DNA of 64,000 nt, from positions 8,001 to 72,000 of the forward strand of contig NZ_FNHX01000011.1 of the NCBI RefSeq assembly GCF_900103405.1, read 5' to 3'. The position numbers were made by a program, and so were the translations under genes. This document shows, piece after piece, positions 51,239 through 60,200 of this stretch. Origin of the DNA: Polaromonas sp. JS666. GTDB lineage: Bacteria; Pseudomonadota; Gammaproteobacteria; Burkholderiales; Burkholderiaceae_C. The notes beneath the pieces were generated by a model. The model made no database searches, was not told the DNA's origin, and saw nothing but the letters and a program-made list of their open reading frames with translations. The stretch's first letter is position 1; each line of letters begins with the position of its first letter.

Positions 51239-51931
51239 TTAGACCAGTTGCTGCTGCGTGCCGCCGCCCACGCGGGCCATCCACACGTCCCAGACGCGGT
51301 CTATGGCCTTGCTGTAGAGCATGTCGAGCTGCTCGGGCCCGGCGACGCTCATCTGCAAGTCCTGCAGCAGGCCGTCGTGCACGCCGAAGGCCCAGCCATG
51401 CACGGTGACCTCCTGGCCGCGCGCCCAGGCGTCGACCATGACGGTGCTGACCGAGACGTTGACGACCTGCTCGATGACGTTGATGTCGCACAGGGCCTGG
51501 GCGCGCACGTCCTCGGGCAGGCTGTCGAGCAGCTGGCGGTGGCGATGCCGCACGTCCTGGATGTGGCGCAGCCAGTTGTCGGCGAGACCAATGCGTGCGC
51601 CTTCGAGTGCGGCCTGCACGCCGGAGCAGCCATAGTGGCCGACGACCATGATGTCTTTCACCTTGAGGCGCTCGACGGCGAACTGGATGGCCGAGAGCGC
51701 GTTGAGGTCGGAGTGCACGACGATGTTGGCGACGTTGCGGTGCACGAATACCTCGCCGGGCTCCAGGCCCGTGATCTGGTTGGCGGGTACGCGGCTGTCG
51801 GAGCAGCCTATCCACATGTACCTGGGCGTCTGCTGCTTCACCAGGCCGGTGAAGAAGCCGGGCCGTTCGGCCTCCATCTGCGCGGCCCAGGCACGGTTAT
51901 GGGCAAAAAGGTCTTGGAGAGAGGTGGTCAT
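51239..51931 (-). CDS. Beta-class carbonic anhydrase
   Basis: 230 residues. Zinc ligands are visible as C-x-D-x-R in IGCSDSRVPANQI and H-x-x-C in VVGHYGCSGVQAAL. FVHRNVANIVVHSDLNALSAIQFAVERL is diagnostic. Interconverts CO2 and bicarbonate, which would feed the biotin-dependent carboxylases. The start at MTTSLQDLFAHNRAWA is canonical, although the ribosome site is weak. Confidence 0.94.
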   Translation of the reverse strand: MTTSLQDLFAHNRAWAAQMEAERPGFFTGLVKQQTPRYMWIGCSDSRVPANQITGLEPGEVFVHRNVANIVVHSDLNALSAIQFAVERLKVKDIMVVGHYGCSGVQAALEGARIGLADNWLRHIQDVRHRHRQLLDSLPEDVRAQALCDINVIEQVVNVSVSTVMVDAWARGQEVTVHGWAFGVHDGLLQDLQMSVAGPEQLDMLYSKAIDRVWDVWMARVGGGTQQQLV

Positions 51932-51981
51932 GGGGGTATTTTCACCTGCCGGCGGGAATGCCGTCCGGGAGGCGGCTGAAA

Positions 51982-52794
51982 TCATTTTTCATCGATTGCC
52001 TTCGGCTTCAAAAGCGATTTTTCGGCCAGGCATTTTTCCCTGAAGTCGGTGGCGAGCTCGTCGCTTTCGGGGCCGGGTGGGCTGCGGTCCGGCCCGGCTT
52101 TCACGATGGATGCGTCGGCCAGCAAAGGGCCTTCGCCGGAAAAATCGCAGACAAAGCGGTAGTCGCCGCCGGCGGACGAGGCTTGCAGCATCTTTCGGGT
52201 GAGATGCAGCTTGCCGTCCTGGTAACACCATCGCTGCACTTCACCGTCACCTTTGACCAGCCCCGCCAGGCAGCGCTCGCCCTGGCTTTCATAGAAGTCG
52301 GCCGCACCTTTGCCGAAAAGGGGATACAGGTTCCTGAAGTTGGGCGTGGCTCCTCGCGAGTACATCAGCTGCTGGGCGGGATAGGGGTTTGCTCCGCCGT
52401 GAAGGTACTCAAACAGGGTGAGGTTTCCCAGGCTTTTCCATTTGAACTGTTCGCAGGCCGTGTGATGCGCCAGGCCCTTGGCGCTGAAATGCAGGGTGTC
52501 GTCAAGCTGGATGCTGGCGCTGGAGCCATCCTGCAAGGTAAGGCCCACGGTGTAGGCCACAAAACTGCCCTCCAGGGCGAGCTCGTTCCCGCTCGGTTCC
52601 CCGATTCTTGAGCCTTCCACAAGAACGTTCGTCACCTTTCCCCGCAACGATTCGGGGACAGGGCATTCGAAGCTGGCGTCCGCTTCGACAGACGCGGCGT
52701 TGCTGGGCACGGGCTCGTCTTTCTCGCACGCGCCGAGAAGCGCGGCAAGCGCGAGCACAAGAACCCATTTCGCGCTCTGATGTATCACCGGCAT
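51982..52794 (-). CDS. Hypothetical lipoprotein
   Basis: 270 residues, not recognised. The signal KWVLVLALAALLGACEKDE has a lipobox with Cys at about residue 23. The mature protein has several Cys (FECPVPES, TACEQF, ERCLAG, WCYQDG, FVCDF, EKCLAE), which suggests disulfides in the periplasm. GAGG lies 9 bp before ATG 52794. It follows the isovaleryl-CoA dehydrogenase gene closely and is probably co-transcribed, but has no evident link to it. Confidence 0.7.
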   Translation of the reverse strand: MPVIHQSAKWVLVLALAALLGACEKDEPVPSNAASVEADASFECPVPESLRGKVTNVLVEGSRIGEPSGNELALEGSFVAYTVGLTLQDGSSASIQLDDTLHFSAKGLAHHTACEQFKWKSLGNLTLFEYLHGGANPYPAQQLMYSRGATPNFRNLYPLFGKGAADFYESQGERCLAGLVKGDGEVQRWCYQDGKLHLTRKMLQASSAGGDYRFVCDFSGEGPLLADASIVKAGPDRSPPGPESDELATDFREKCLAEKSLLKPKAIDEK

Positions 52795-52805
52795 GGGCAC
52801 CGGCC

Positions 52806-53987
52806 TCACATGGTCTCGGCGAACAGTTCCCGCCCTATGAGCATGCGGCGGATTTCGCTGGTGCCGGCGCCGATTTCATAGAGCTTGGCGTCGCGCCAGA
52901 GGCGGCCCAGCGGGTATTCGTTGATATAGCCGTTGCCGCCGTGGATCTGCAGGCCTTCGCCGGCCATCCAGGTGGCTTTTTCGGCGCACCAGAGGATGAC
53001 GGAGGCGCAGTCCTTGCGGACCTGGCGCACGTGCTCGACGCCCAGCAGGTCGAGGTTTTTGGCGACGGTGTAGGCGAAGGCGCGGCCGGCCTGCAGCACG
53101 GTGTACATGTCGGCGACCTTGCCCTGGATGAGCTGGAACTCGCCGATGCTCTGGCCGAACTGCTTGCGGTCGTGGATGTAGGGCACGACGCTGTCCATGA
53201 CCGACTGCATGATGCCCAGGGGGCCGCCGGTGAGCACGGCGCGCTCGTAATCCAGCCCGCTCATGAGCACCTTGGCGCCGCTGTTGAGGCCGCCCAGGAT
53301 CTGGCTGGCGGGCACCTCGACGTTGTTGAAGACCAGCTCGCCGGTGTGGCTGCCGCGCATGCCGAGCTTGTCGAGCTTTTGCGCGACGGAAAAGCCCTTC
53401 ATGCCTTTTTCGATCAAGAAGGCGGTGACGCCGCGCGCGCCGAGTTCGGGCTCGGTCTTGGCGTAGACCACCAGGGTGTCGGCGTCGGGGCCGTTGGTGA
53501 TCCACATCTTGCTGCCGTTGAGCAGGTAGTAGCCGCCCTTGTCTTCGGCTTTGAGCTTCATGCTGATGACGTCGCTGCCGGCGCCGGGCTCGCTCATGGC
53601 AAGAGCCCCCACGTGTTCGCCGCTGATGAGCTTGGGCAGGTATTTTTTGCGCTGCTCGTCGCTGCCGTTGCGCTTGATCTGGTTGACGCAGAGGTTGCTG
53701 TGCGCGCCGTAGGACAGGCCCACGGAGGCGCTGGCGCGGCTGATCTCTTCCATGGCGATCATGTGGGCCAGGTAGCCCATGTTGGCGCCGCCGTACTCCT
53801 CACCCACGGTGATGCCGAGCACGCCCAGCGCGCCCATCTTGGGCCAGAGGTCCATGGGGAACTGGTCGCTGCGGTCGACCTCGGCCGCGCGCGGGGCGAT
53901 CTCGGCCTGGGCGAATTCGCGCACCGCGTCGCGCAGCGCGTCTATGTCTTCACCGAGCTGGAAGTTGAGTCCGGGCATATTGGTCAT
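52806..53987 (-). CDS. liuA: Isovaleryl-CoA dehydrogenase
   Basis: 393 residues. The catalytic Glu is in GLDYERAVLTGGPLG, the position specific to isovaleryl-CoA dehydrogenases. The standard late position reads YEIGAGTSEIRRML, without Glu. LAMSEPGAGSDVISMKLKAEDKG and MWITNGPDADTLVVYAKT are typical of the liuA group. It oxidises isovaleryl-CoA to 3-methylcrotonyl-CoA, the substrate of the carboxylase encoded at 29-35 kb. A palindrome matching LiuR sites lies upstream of its operon. Confidence 0.95.
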   Translation of the reverse strand: MTNMPGLNFQLGEDIDALRDAVREFAQAEIAPRAAEVDRSDQFPMDLWPKMGALGVLGITVGEEYGGANMGYLAHMIAMEEISRASASVGLSYGAHSNLCVNQIKRNGSDEQRKKYLPKLISGEHVGALAMSEPGAGSDVISMKLKAEDKGGYYLLNGSKMWITNGPDADTLVVYAKTEPELGARGVTAFLIEKGMKGFSVAQKLDKLGMRGSHTGELVFNNVEVPASQILGGLNSGAKVLMSGLDYERAVLTGGPLGIMQSVMDSVVPYIHDRKQFGQSIGEFQLIQGKVADMYTVLQAGRAFAYTVAKNLDLLGVEHVRQVRKDCASVILWCAEKATWMAGEGLQIHGGNGYINEYPLGRLWRDAKLYEIGAGTSEIRRMLIGRELFAETM

Positions 53988-54038
53988 GGTGGGCGTCCTT
54001 TTGAGGGCTGGATGGTCGGGATTGTTGGGATCGGGGGG

Positions 54039-54482
54039 TCAGTAGGTCTTGGGCACGGGCACCAGGGTCTGCTGCATCAGGGCGCAGGGGCTTTGTTTGC
54101 CGTCGGGGGCAAAGTGCGTGACCTCGGCGGTGGTGACGATGATGCGCTTGCCGGCCCTGGCGACGCGGCCCAGGGCGCGCAGCTCGCCGTCCCGGAAGGC
54201 GGCCATGAAGTTGATCTTGTATTCGACGGTGGTGACTTCGCTGTCTTCGGCGGCCACGGTGAGGGCCGCATAACCGCCGGCGATGTCGGCCAGCGCGCCC
54301 ATGGCCCCGCCGTGAAAGCTGCCCTGCTGCTGGGTCACGTTGTCCGACCAGGGCAGCGCCACTTCGCACAGGCCCGGTTCCACGCGCAGCAGGCGCGCGC
54401 CCAGGTGCCGCATCAGGCCCTGGCGCAAAAAGCTGGCTTCGATGCGGCGGAACAGCGCGGAAGGGGCGGCGGATACGTCCAT
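54039..54482 (-). CDS. PaaI-type hotdog thioesterase
   Basis: 147 residues. The hotdog-fold signature is QQQGSFHGGAMGALADIAGGYAAL, with the catalytic Asp/Gly segment of acyl-CoA thioesterases. AAGGG lies about 7 bp before the start. First gene of the operon with liuA, so it may release CoA from stalled branched acyl-CoA intermediates (inference). Confidence 0.88.
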   Translation of the reverse strand: MDVSAAPSALFRRIEASFLRQGLMRHLGARLLRVEPGLCEVALPWSDNVTQQQGSFHGGAMGALADIAGGYAALTVAAEDSEVTTVEYKINFMAAFRDGELRALGRVARAGKRIIVTTAEVTHFAPDGKQSPCALMQQTLVPVPKTY

Positions 54483-54528
54483 GGGGTAGCCCTTTGCAGG
54501 ATGGAAGGCGGTGAGGTGTCGGTTTTGA

Positions 54529-54550
54529 TTGACGTTTACGTAAACGTCAA
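54529..54550. promoter_or_regulatory. LiuR-like operator upstream of the thioesterase-liuA operon
   Basis: A perfect 22-bp palindrome: TTGACGTTTAC at 54529-54539 followed directly by its reverse complement at 54540-54550. It is 47 bp upstream of the thioesterase start. The TTTACGTAAACG core resembles the published binding motif of LiuR, the MerR-type regulator of branched-chain amino acid degradation. The adjacent gene encodes such a regulator. Confidence 0.85.
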
Positions 54551-54642
54551 TTATGGCGTATTTGCGGGCCAGCCGGTGTTTGACCCGGCAAGCCTTGCGG
54601 AAATCACCGAAGCGGCCCCTGGCGGCCGCACCGGCGCCGCGC

Positions 54643-55044
54643 TCAGGCGGCCTTGCTTTTTTCGGCCTTGCCGAGCAGGGCCTTGGCTTCTTTTTCGTGG
54701 GTGCGGATTTCGTCGAGGTTGGCCTGCAGGTCCATCAGCTGGGCCTCGAGCTTTTTGCGGTGCTCGCCCAGCACGGCCAAAAACTTGCGCAGCTGCGGCG
54801 CGGTGTCGCGCGGGCTGTCGTAGGAGTCGATGATCTCCTTGGCCTCGACCAGCGACAGCCCCAGGCGCTTGGCGCGCAGCGTGAGCTTGAGCCGGGTGCG
54901 GTCGCGCGCGGTGTAGACGCGGTTGCGGCCGCCCGCCCCTTCGCGCTGCGGCTGCAGCAGGCCCATGTCTTCATAGAACCGCATGGCGCGCGTGGTCAGG
55001 TCGAACTCTTTTGCCAGGTCGCTGATGGTGTAAGTGGTGGCCAT
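54643..55044 (-). CDS. liuR: MerR-family regulator, LiuR-like
   Basis: 133 residues. A MerR head (TYTISDLAKEFDLTTRAMRFYEDMGLLQPQREG..NRVYTARDRTRLKLTLRAKRLGLSL) is followed by a coiled-coil helix and a short Ala/Lys tail with no Cys, so it is not a metal sensor. LiuR proteins of proteobacteria control leucine catabolism. Here the gene lies directly upstream of the thioesterase-liuA operon with perfect palindromes on both sides. The start ATG 55044 agrees with the conserved N-terminus. Confidence 0.88.
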   Translation of the reverse strand: MATTYTISDLAKEFDLTTRAMRFYEDMGLLQPQREGAGGRNRVYTARDRTRLKLTLRAKRLGLSLVEAKEIIDSYDSPRDTAPQLRKFLAVLGEHRKKLEAQLMDLQANLDEIRTHEKEAKALLGKAEKSKAA

Positions 55045-55116
55045 GGTGGTGGGTGAAGTCCTGTGCAAACGGGGGCGACAGCGCGAAACAGGCGCGGTCC
55101 CTACAATGGCTGAACA

Positions 55117-55136
55117 TGACGTTTACGTAAACGTCA
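55117..55136. promoter_or_regulatory. LiuR-like operator between liuR and the divergent MBL gene
   Basis: A perfect 20-bp palindrome, TGACGTTTAC (55117-55126) plus its reverse complement, the same sequence as the site at 54529. For the rightward gene, a -35-like ATGACG (55116-55121) and a -10-like TATACC are 17 bp apart, so the operator fills the promoter spacer. Bound regulator would control both divergent genes. Confidence 0.82.
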
Positions 55137-55156
55137 AATATACCGTGAATATTGCC

Positions 55157-56242
55157 ATGAACCTCCTTGAACAGCAACTCCACTACCCCTTCGGCGACAC
55201 CCTGCCCGCCTCGGGCGCGACGCTGGAAGTGGCGCCCGGCGTGAAGTGGATTCGCATGGCCCTGCCCTTCGCGCTGGACCACATCAACCTGTGGCTGCTG
55301 CGCGACGAGATGGACGACCCGAACCAGGCGGGCGCCAGGATCCAGGGCTGGACCATCGTCGACTGCTGCATCAGCCGCGAGGAGTCCAAGGCCCAGTGGG
55401 AGGAAATTTTCGCTACGCAACTCGAAGGCCTGCCGGTGCTGCGCGTCATCGTGACCCATATGCACCCCGACCACATCGGCCTGGCGTACTGGCTGTGCGA
55501 GCGCTGGTCCTGCAGGTTGTGGATCAGCGCCACCGATTACCACTCGGCACGCATAGGCTCGCAAAGCACCACGGGTTTCGGCGGCGAGAGCGCCGCGCGC
55601 TTTTTTGCCTCGCACGGCCTGGTGGACCCGGAAGCCATCGAAAAAATCCGCGGACGCGCCAGCTACTACCCCGGCATGGTGCCTGCGGTGCCGGCCAGCT
55701 ATGTGCGCATCATGGACGGGATGACGGTGCGCATAGGCGGGCGCGACTGGCGCTGCATCAGCGGCTACGGCCACGCGCCGGAACATATCGCGCTGCATTG
55801 TGAACAGACCGGCACGCTGATCAGCGGCGACATGGTGCTGCCGCGCATTTCCACCAATGTGAGTGTCTACGACCTGGAGCCCGAGGCCAATTCGCTCACG
55901 CTGTTCCTGGACTCCATCGACAAATTCCTGCCGCTGGACAAGGACACGCTGGTGCTGCCCTCGCACGGCAAGCCCTTTCGCGGCCTGCACACCCGCGTAG
56001 GCCAGCTGCACGACCACCACCGCGACCGCCTGGCCGAAGTCATGCAGGCCTGCGAAGCAGCCCCCTGCAGCGCCGCCGACATCCTGCCCATCATGTTCCC
56101 CCGCAAGCTGGACCTGCACCAGACCACCTTCGCCATGGGCGAAGCGGTGGCGCATTTGCATGCGTTGTGGTTCCAGAAAAAGCTTGCGCGCCGGCTGGAT
56201 GCCGACGGTATTTACCGGTTCAGTAGCGCCGTTTCGGCGTAG
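55157..56242 (+). CDS. Metallo-beta-lactamase-fold hydrolase
   Basis: 361 residues. The metal motif is VIVTHMHPDHIGLAYWL (HxHxDH), with further ligands in CISGYGHAPEHIAL, LISGDMVLP and VLPSHGKPF. The C-terminal helical part resembles the LACTB2-like tail of the glyoxalase II group. Probable thioester or small-ester hydrolase. It is divergent from liuR with a LiuR-like operator in its promoter, so it may belong to branched acyl-CoA metabolism. Starts at ATG 55157. Confidence 0.87.
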   Translation: MNLLEQQLHYPFGDTLPASGATLEVAPGVKWIRMALPFALDHINLWLLRDEMDDPNQAGARIQGWTIVDCCISREESKAQWEEIFATQLEGLPVLRVIVTHMHPDHIGLAYWLCERWSCRLWISATDYHSARIGSQSTTGFGGESAARFFASHGLVDPEAIEKIRGRASYYPGMVPAVPASYVRIMDGMTVRIGGRDWRCISGYGHAPEHIALHCEQTGTLISGDMVLPRISTNVSVYDLEPEANSLTLFLDSIDKFLPLDKDTLVLPSHGKPFRGLHTRVGQLHDHHRDRLAEVMQACEAAPCSAADILPIMFPRKLDLHQTTFAMGEAVAHLHALWFQKKLARRLDADGIYRFSSAVSA

Positions 56243-56278
56243 CGGCCGGAACTAGGGTAGCGAGTCTCCACATCAGCA

Positions 56279-56460
56279 AGGGCCGCGGAACTGGCTTTGC
56301 CAGGCCGCAGGCGCAGCGCCCCCGAGGGGCTGGAGCCCGCGGCTCCAAGCCTGCCTGCGCAGGCTTGGACGGGCGACAGAGGCGAAGCGTCTCGCGAGCC
56401 GCGGCCTGCAAGGCCTCGCGCATTACACGCAGCCGAAGGCGAAGTGAAAAGCGTGGGGGC
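56279..56460. repeat. Partial dispersed repeat (copy 5) plus hairpin cluster
   Basis: 56279-56336 repeats the start of copies 2 and 3 (AGGGCCGCGGAACTGGCTTTG..CCAGGCCGCAGGCG..GCCCCCGAGGGGC). It is followed by a perfect hairpin CCAAGCCTGC / GCAGGCTTGG (56345-56368, 4-nt loop). A second stem CGCGAG..CTCGCG lies at 56393-56420, then a degenerate ATTACACGCAG..GAAGTGA. The region separates two convergent genes and can act as a bidirectional terminator. Confidence 0.65.
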
Positions 56461-57102
56461 CTAATGCCTCCATTTGCGGTTGGCAGTGACCAACGCCGTG
56501 ACATAACCATGCAGCCAGTCAAAGTTGATCGGCTTTTGCAGCAGGTGGGCTTCGGGTGGCAGGCCGCCGCGGGCCTTGACGGCTTCGGGCGCCAGGCCGC
56601 TGATGACCACGATCTGCATGTCGGCGAGCTGCAGGTTGCGCTTGCAGGCCTTGAGCATTTCGATGCCGTCGACGCCGGGCATGGACAGGTCGGTGATCAG
56701 CAGGTCGGGCCGCATGCTCGCGATGTCCATCATGGCTTCGAGCGCCGACGGCATCCAGGTGCAGTCGACCGGCAGGTCCCAGTCCTCGAACTGGCAGCGA
56801 TAAAGCTCGCGGGTGTTTTCGTCGTCTTCCACCATCAGCACGCGCAGGCGGTGCTTGGGGTCGGTGTCGGCCCGCGAGAGTTGCGGGCTGTTCTTGGCCA
56901 GGTAGGCATTGATGGACTGCAGCGCGATGCGGCGATGGCCGCCCAGCGTTTTCCAGGCTTCGATCTCACCTTTTTCCACCAGCGATTGCACGGTGGCGAC
57001 AGACAGGCCCAGCAGCTTGGCCGCGTAGCTGGTGCCGCAGTAATCCTCGCTCGAGAAATCCGAAGCGGTGATGGCGGCCTCGAAAGACTTGGGTTCACGC
57101 AT
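56461..57102 (-). CDS. Response regulator with N-terminal HTH and C-terminal receiver
   Basis: 213 residues with reversed domain order. Residues 22-70 are an excisionase/MerR-like helix-turn-helix (CGTSYAAKLLGLSVATVQSLVEKGEIEAWKTLGGHRRI). Residues 86-200 are a receiver (LRVLMVEDDENTRELY, DLLITDLSMPGVDG, IVVISGL, LLQKPINFD). Usual response regulators have the receiver first. It lies downstream of a large kinase and is probably its partner. A 16-bp leader motif is shared with the other receiver gene (61620). Confidence 0.9.
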   Translation of the reverse strand: MREPKSFEAAITASDFSSEDYCGTSYAAKLLGLSVATVQSLVEKGEIEAWKTLGGHRRIALQSINAYLAKNSPQLSRADTDPKHRLRVLMVEDDENTRELYRCQFEDWDLPVDCTWMPSALEAMMDIASMRPDLLITDLSMPGVDGIEMLKACKRNLQLADMQIVVISGLAPEAVKARGGLPPEAHLLQKPINFDWLHGYVTALVTANRKWRH

Positions 57103-57121
57103 GATCAGTCTCGTAAAGGAT

Positions 57122-57137
57122 TGTTTTTGGCATTTTT
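57122..57137 (-). promoter_or_regulatory. Shared 16-bp leader motif, copy upstream of the HTH-REC gene
   Basis: Minus-strand AAAAATGCCAAAAACA, ending 20 bp before the start codon. The identical 16 bp occur at 62096-62111, 12 bp before the lone receiver gene. It lies in a 154-bp AT-rich space that also contains ATTTTAATCAATTCG-type promoter-like sequence. Confidence 0.45.
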
Positions 57138-57256
57138 CGCATTTTAATCAATTCGATGTATCAAACCCTAGTAAAAACAGCAGAAAAGACGTTAAAACAC
57201 ACTTCAACCACGGTAATTAATCCCGCCGAAGACACATTGCGTCACATCAGGACACA

Positions 57257-60200
57257 TCAGGACGTTTGCGGGGTTTTCGGCAGGGTGAAGAAGAAGGTCG
57301 CGCCGTGGCCCGGCGAGGACTCGGCCCACAGCCTGCCGCCGTGGCGTTTGATGACCCGGCTGGAGGTGGCCAGGCCTATGCCGGTGCCGGGAAACTCCGA
57401 CGCGGCGTGCAGGCGCTGGAAGGGGTTGAAGAGCTTGTCGGCGTAGGCCATGTCAAAACCAGCGCCATTGTCGCGCACGAAGTACACGGGAAGCCCCGCG
57501 GCGTCCTGCGTGTGGCCGACGGTGATCTCGGTCACTCCCTCGTGGGAGCTGAACTTCCAGGCATTGCCGAGCAGGTTTTCCATGACCACGCGGACCAGGC
57601 GCGCGTCGCCGTGCGCCCTCAGGCCTTTTTCGATGGTGATCACCGCCTTGCGGTCGGGGTCGCGCGCCTGCCAGTCGTCCATGATGCTGTGCGCCAGGGC
57701 CGACAGGTCCACCGACTTGTTGCTCAGCGGCGCGCGCGAGACCTGCGCCAGCGACAGCAGGTCTTCGATCAGCTGCCCCATCTGCGCCACCCCGGCCTGG
57801 ATGCGCGACAGGTAGTGCGAGACCTTGTCGCCGGCATTGGCGCCCAGCTGCTTGGCCAGCAGGCGGCTGAAGCCGTCCACGGTGTTGAGCGGCGAGCGCA
57901 GGTCGTGCGACACGGAATAGGAAAACGCCTCGAGCTCGTGGTTGGACAGGCGCAGCGCGGCCTCGATGGCCTTGATCTCGGTGATGTCGGCGTCTATGCC
58001 GACCCAGAAAGCCACCCGGCCCTGCTCGTCGATGACGGGCGAGGCGCGGTAGGACATGGTGTGGCAGCTGCCGTCACGTGCCAGCACGCGGCGTATGCCC
58101 ATGAAGGGCGCCTGCGCGGCCCTGGCGGCCTCCCAGGTGGCCTTGACCTCGGGAAGGTCCTCGGGGTGGATGACGGAGAACCACTGCGTGCCGGTCCAGT
58201 CCTCGAGCTTGCCGCCCACCAGCTCGAACCAGGCGCGGTTGAAGTAGGTGGCCGCGCCGTCGGGGTTGATGGTCCACACCACCTGGGGCGCCTGTTCGGC
58301 CAGCCCGCGGAACAGGGCCTGCTGGCGCTCCAGCTCCAGCGTGCGCTCGGCCACCTTGCGCTCCAGCCCGGTGTTGAGCTGGCTGACTTCCTCCAGCAGG
58401 CGGGCGTTCTCGATGGCGATGGACGCCAGCTGGGCCAGCTCGAGCGCGACGTATTCGTCCTGCTGCGTGAACTCGCCTTCGTACTTGTCGGACAGCTGCA
58501 GCAGGCCGATGTTGCGGCCGTCGCGCCCGGTCAGCGGCACGGCCAGCCAGCCGCGCATGGCCGGGTGTTTGTCGGCATAGCTGCCGAAACCGCGCCAGCG
58601 CGGATGGGCTTCGAGTTCGGCCTGCGTCATGCGCATGGAGCGGTTGGTCTGGCAGACCATGGCGTAAATGCCGGTGCCGTCGGGCGGCTCGATCAGGTCG
58701 CGGTACTTCGCGTATTTGTCGGACAGGGACAAGGCGTTGATGGCCTGCTTCCAGTCGCTGTTCACGGTCAGGCTGACGATGGACTGGTGGGCGCCCACCA
58801 CGCCCCTGGCCTGTTCGGCCACCTCGTGCATGGTGCCTTCCAGCGTCTGGTGCCAGGTGATGGCCTGGGCGGCGTCGGCCGCGCGCTGCAGGGTAAAGAG
58901 GTGCTCCTGCACATCGCGCTCGGCCTTGAGCTGGGCCGTGACGTCCATCGCCAGCACAAAGCGCGCGGGCACGCCGGCGTACTGGATGGGCCGCGACACC
59001 GCATGGGCGGAAAAGATGGAGCCGTCCTTGCGGCGGTGCTGCCATGAGCCTTTTCTTTCGACCGAGTTGTCGCTGAGCGCGCGCTCCAGGCGCGCGTGCT
59101 CGGCCTCGGGACGGATGTCGAACAGGGTCATGCCCAGGAATTCCTCCACCGAGTAACCGTAGCTGTCCACCGCCGCCTTGTTGACGTTGAGGAAACGCGA
59201 GGTGGCGACGTCAAACACCCACATGGGCACCGGCGCCATCTCAAAGAGGGCGGCATAGCGCTGCTCGCTGTCCACCAGCGCCTGCTCGGCCCGCTTGCGC
59301 TGGGTGACGTCGCGCTCGACCGCGACCCAGTGGGTGTACCGGCCTTTGGCGTCGGCGATGGGCACGATGTCCAGGTCTACCCAGAACTCCTCGCCGCCCT
59401 TGGTGTAGTTGATCAGTTCGGCGCGCACCGGCTGCCATGCCTGCAGCGCGGCGCGGATGCGGTCCAGTTCGGCACGCTGCGTCTTGGGGCCCTGCAGCAG
59501 GCGCGGCGTGCGGCCCAACACCTCCTCGCGGGTGTAGCCGGTGCGGCGCTCGAAGGCATCGTTGACAAAGACGATGCGCGGGCCCGGCGCGTCAATGGGC
59601 CCGGCCTCGGTGATCAGCACGATGTCGTTGAGGCGGGCGACGCAGGACTCCAGCAGGCGCAGGTGCTCCTGGGCCTGGTGCTGCTCGGTGATGTCCTGCA
59701 GCACGCCGACCAGGCTCACGACCTTGCCGTCCCGCTGGAGCGCGCGGCCGCGCGTGCGCACCCAGATGCGCCGGCCTTTCTCGGTGATGAGCGGCAGCTC
59801 CAGGTCCCATGGCGTGCCGTGAAGAAAGGCGGCTTCGGCCGCGGCCCTGACGATGGGCTGCGCCTCCGGCGCATAGGACCGGATCGCCTGCCCTATGCTG
59901 AGCCTGGCCCCGGGCTCCATGTCATGGATGCGGTAAATTTCCTGGGACCAGTAGGGCGCCATGGTGTCGGCCTGGACTTCCCAGCCGCCGATTTTCGCGA
60001 GCTCGCCGGTGCGGTTGAGCAACTCGGTGCCGCGGGCGATTTCGAGTTCCGCCTGCTTGCGGTCGGTGATCTCCTGGAGCACGCCGGAGCGGCGCGGCCC
60101 CTGGCCCGGCTGGCCGTCCTGCGGCCCATGGGCACGGCCCACCAGGTGGATCCAGCGCAGCTCGCCGGCGGCCGTGATGATGCGGAACTCGACGTCCAGC

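Noticed and set aside
49412..51979. An 855-codon open frame on the plus strand opposite aceK and the carbonic anhydrase gene
   Set aside because: It is the antisense shadow of high-GC coding DNA. It has low-complexity His/Gly/Val-rich composition, no ribosome site and no motif, while the minus strand encodes clear AceK and carbonic anhydrase.
52608..54833. A 741-codon plus-strand frame opposite liuA and the thioesterase gene
   Set aside because: It would cross the LiuR-like operator and the ends of three well-supported minus-strand genes, and shows no domain.
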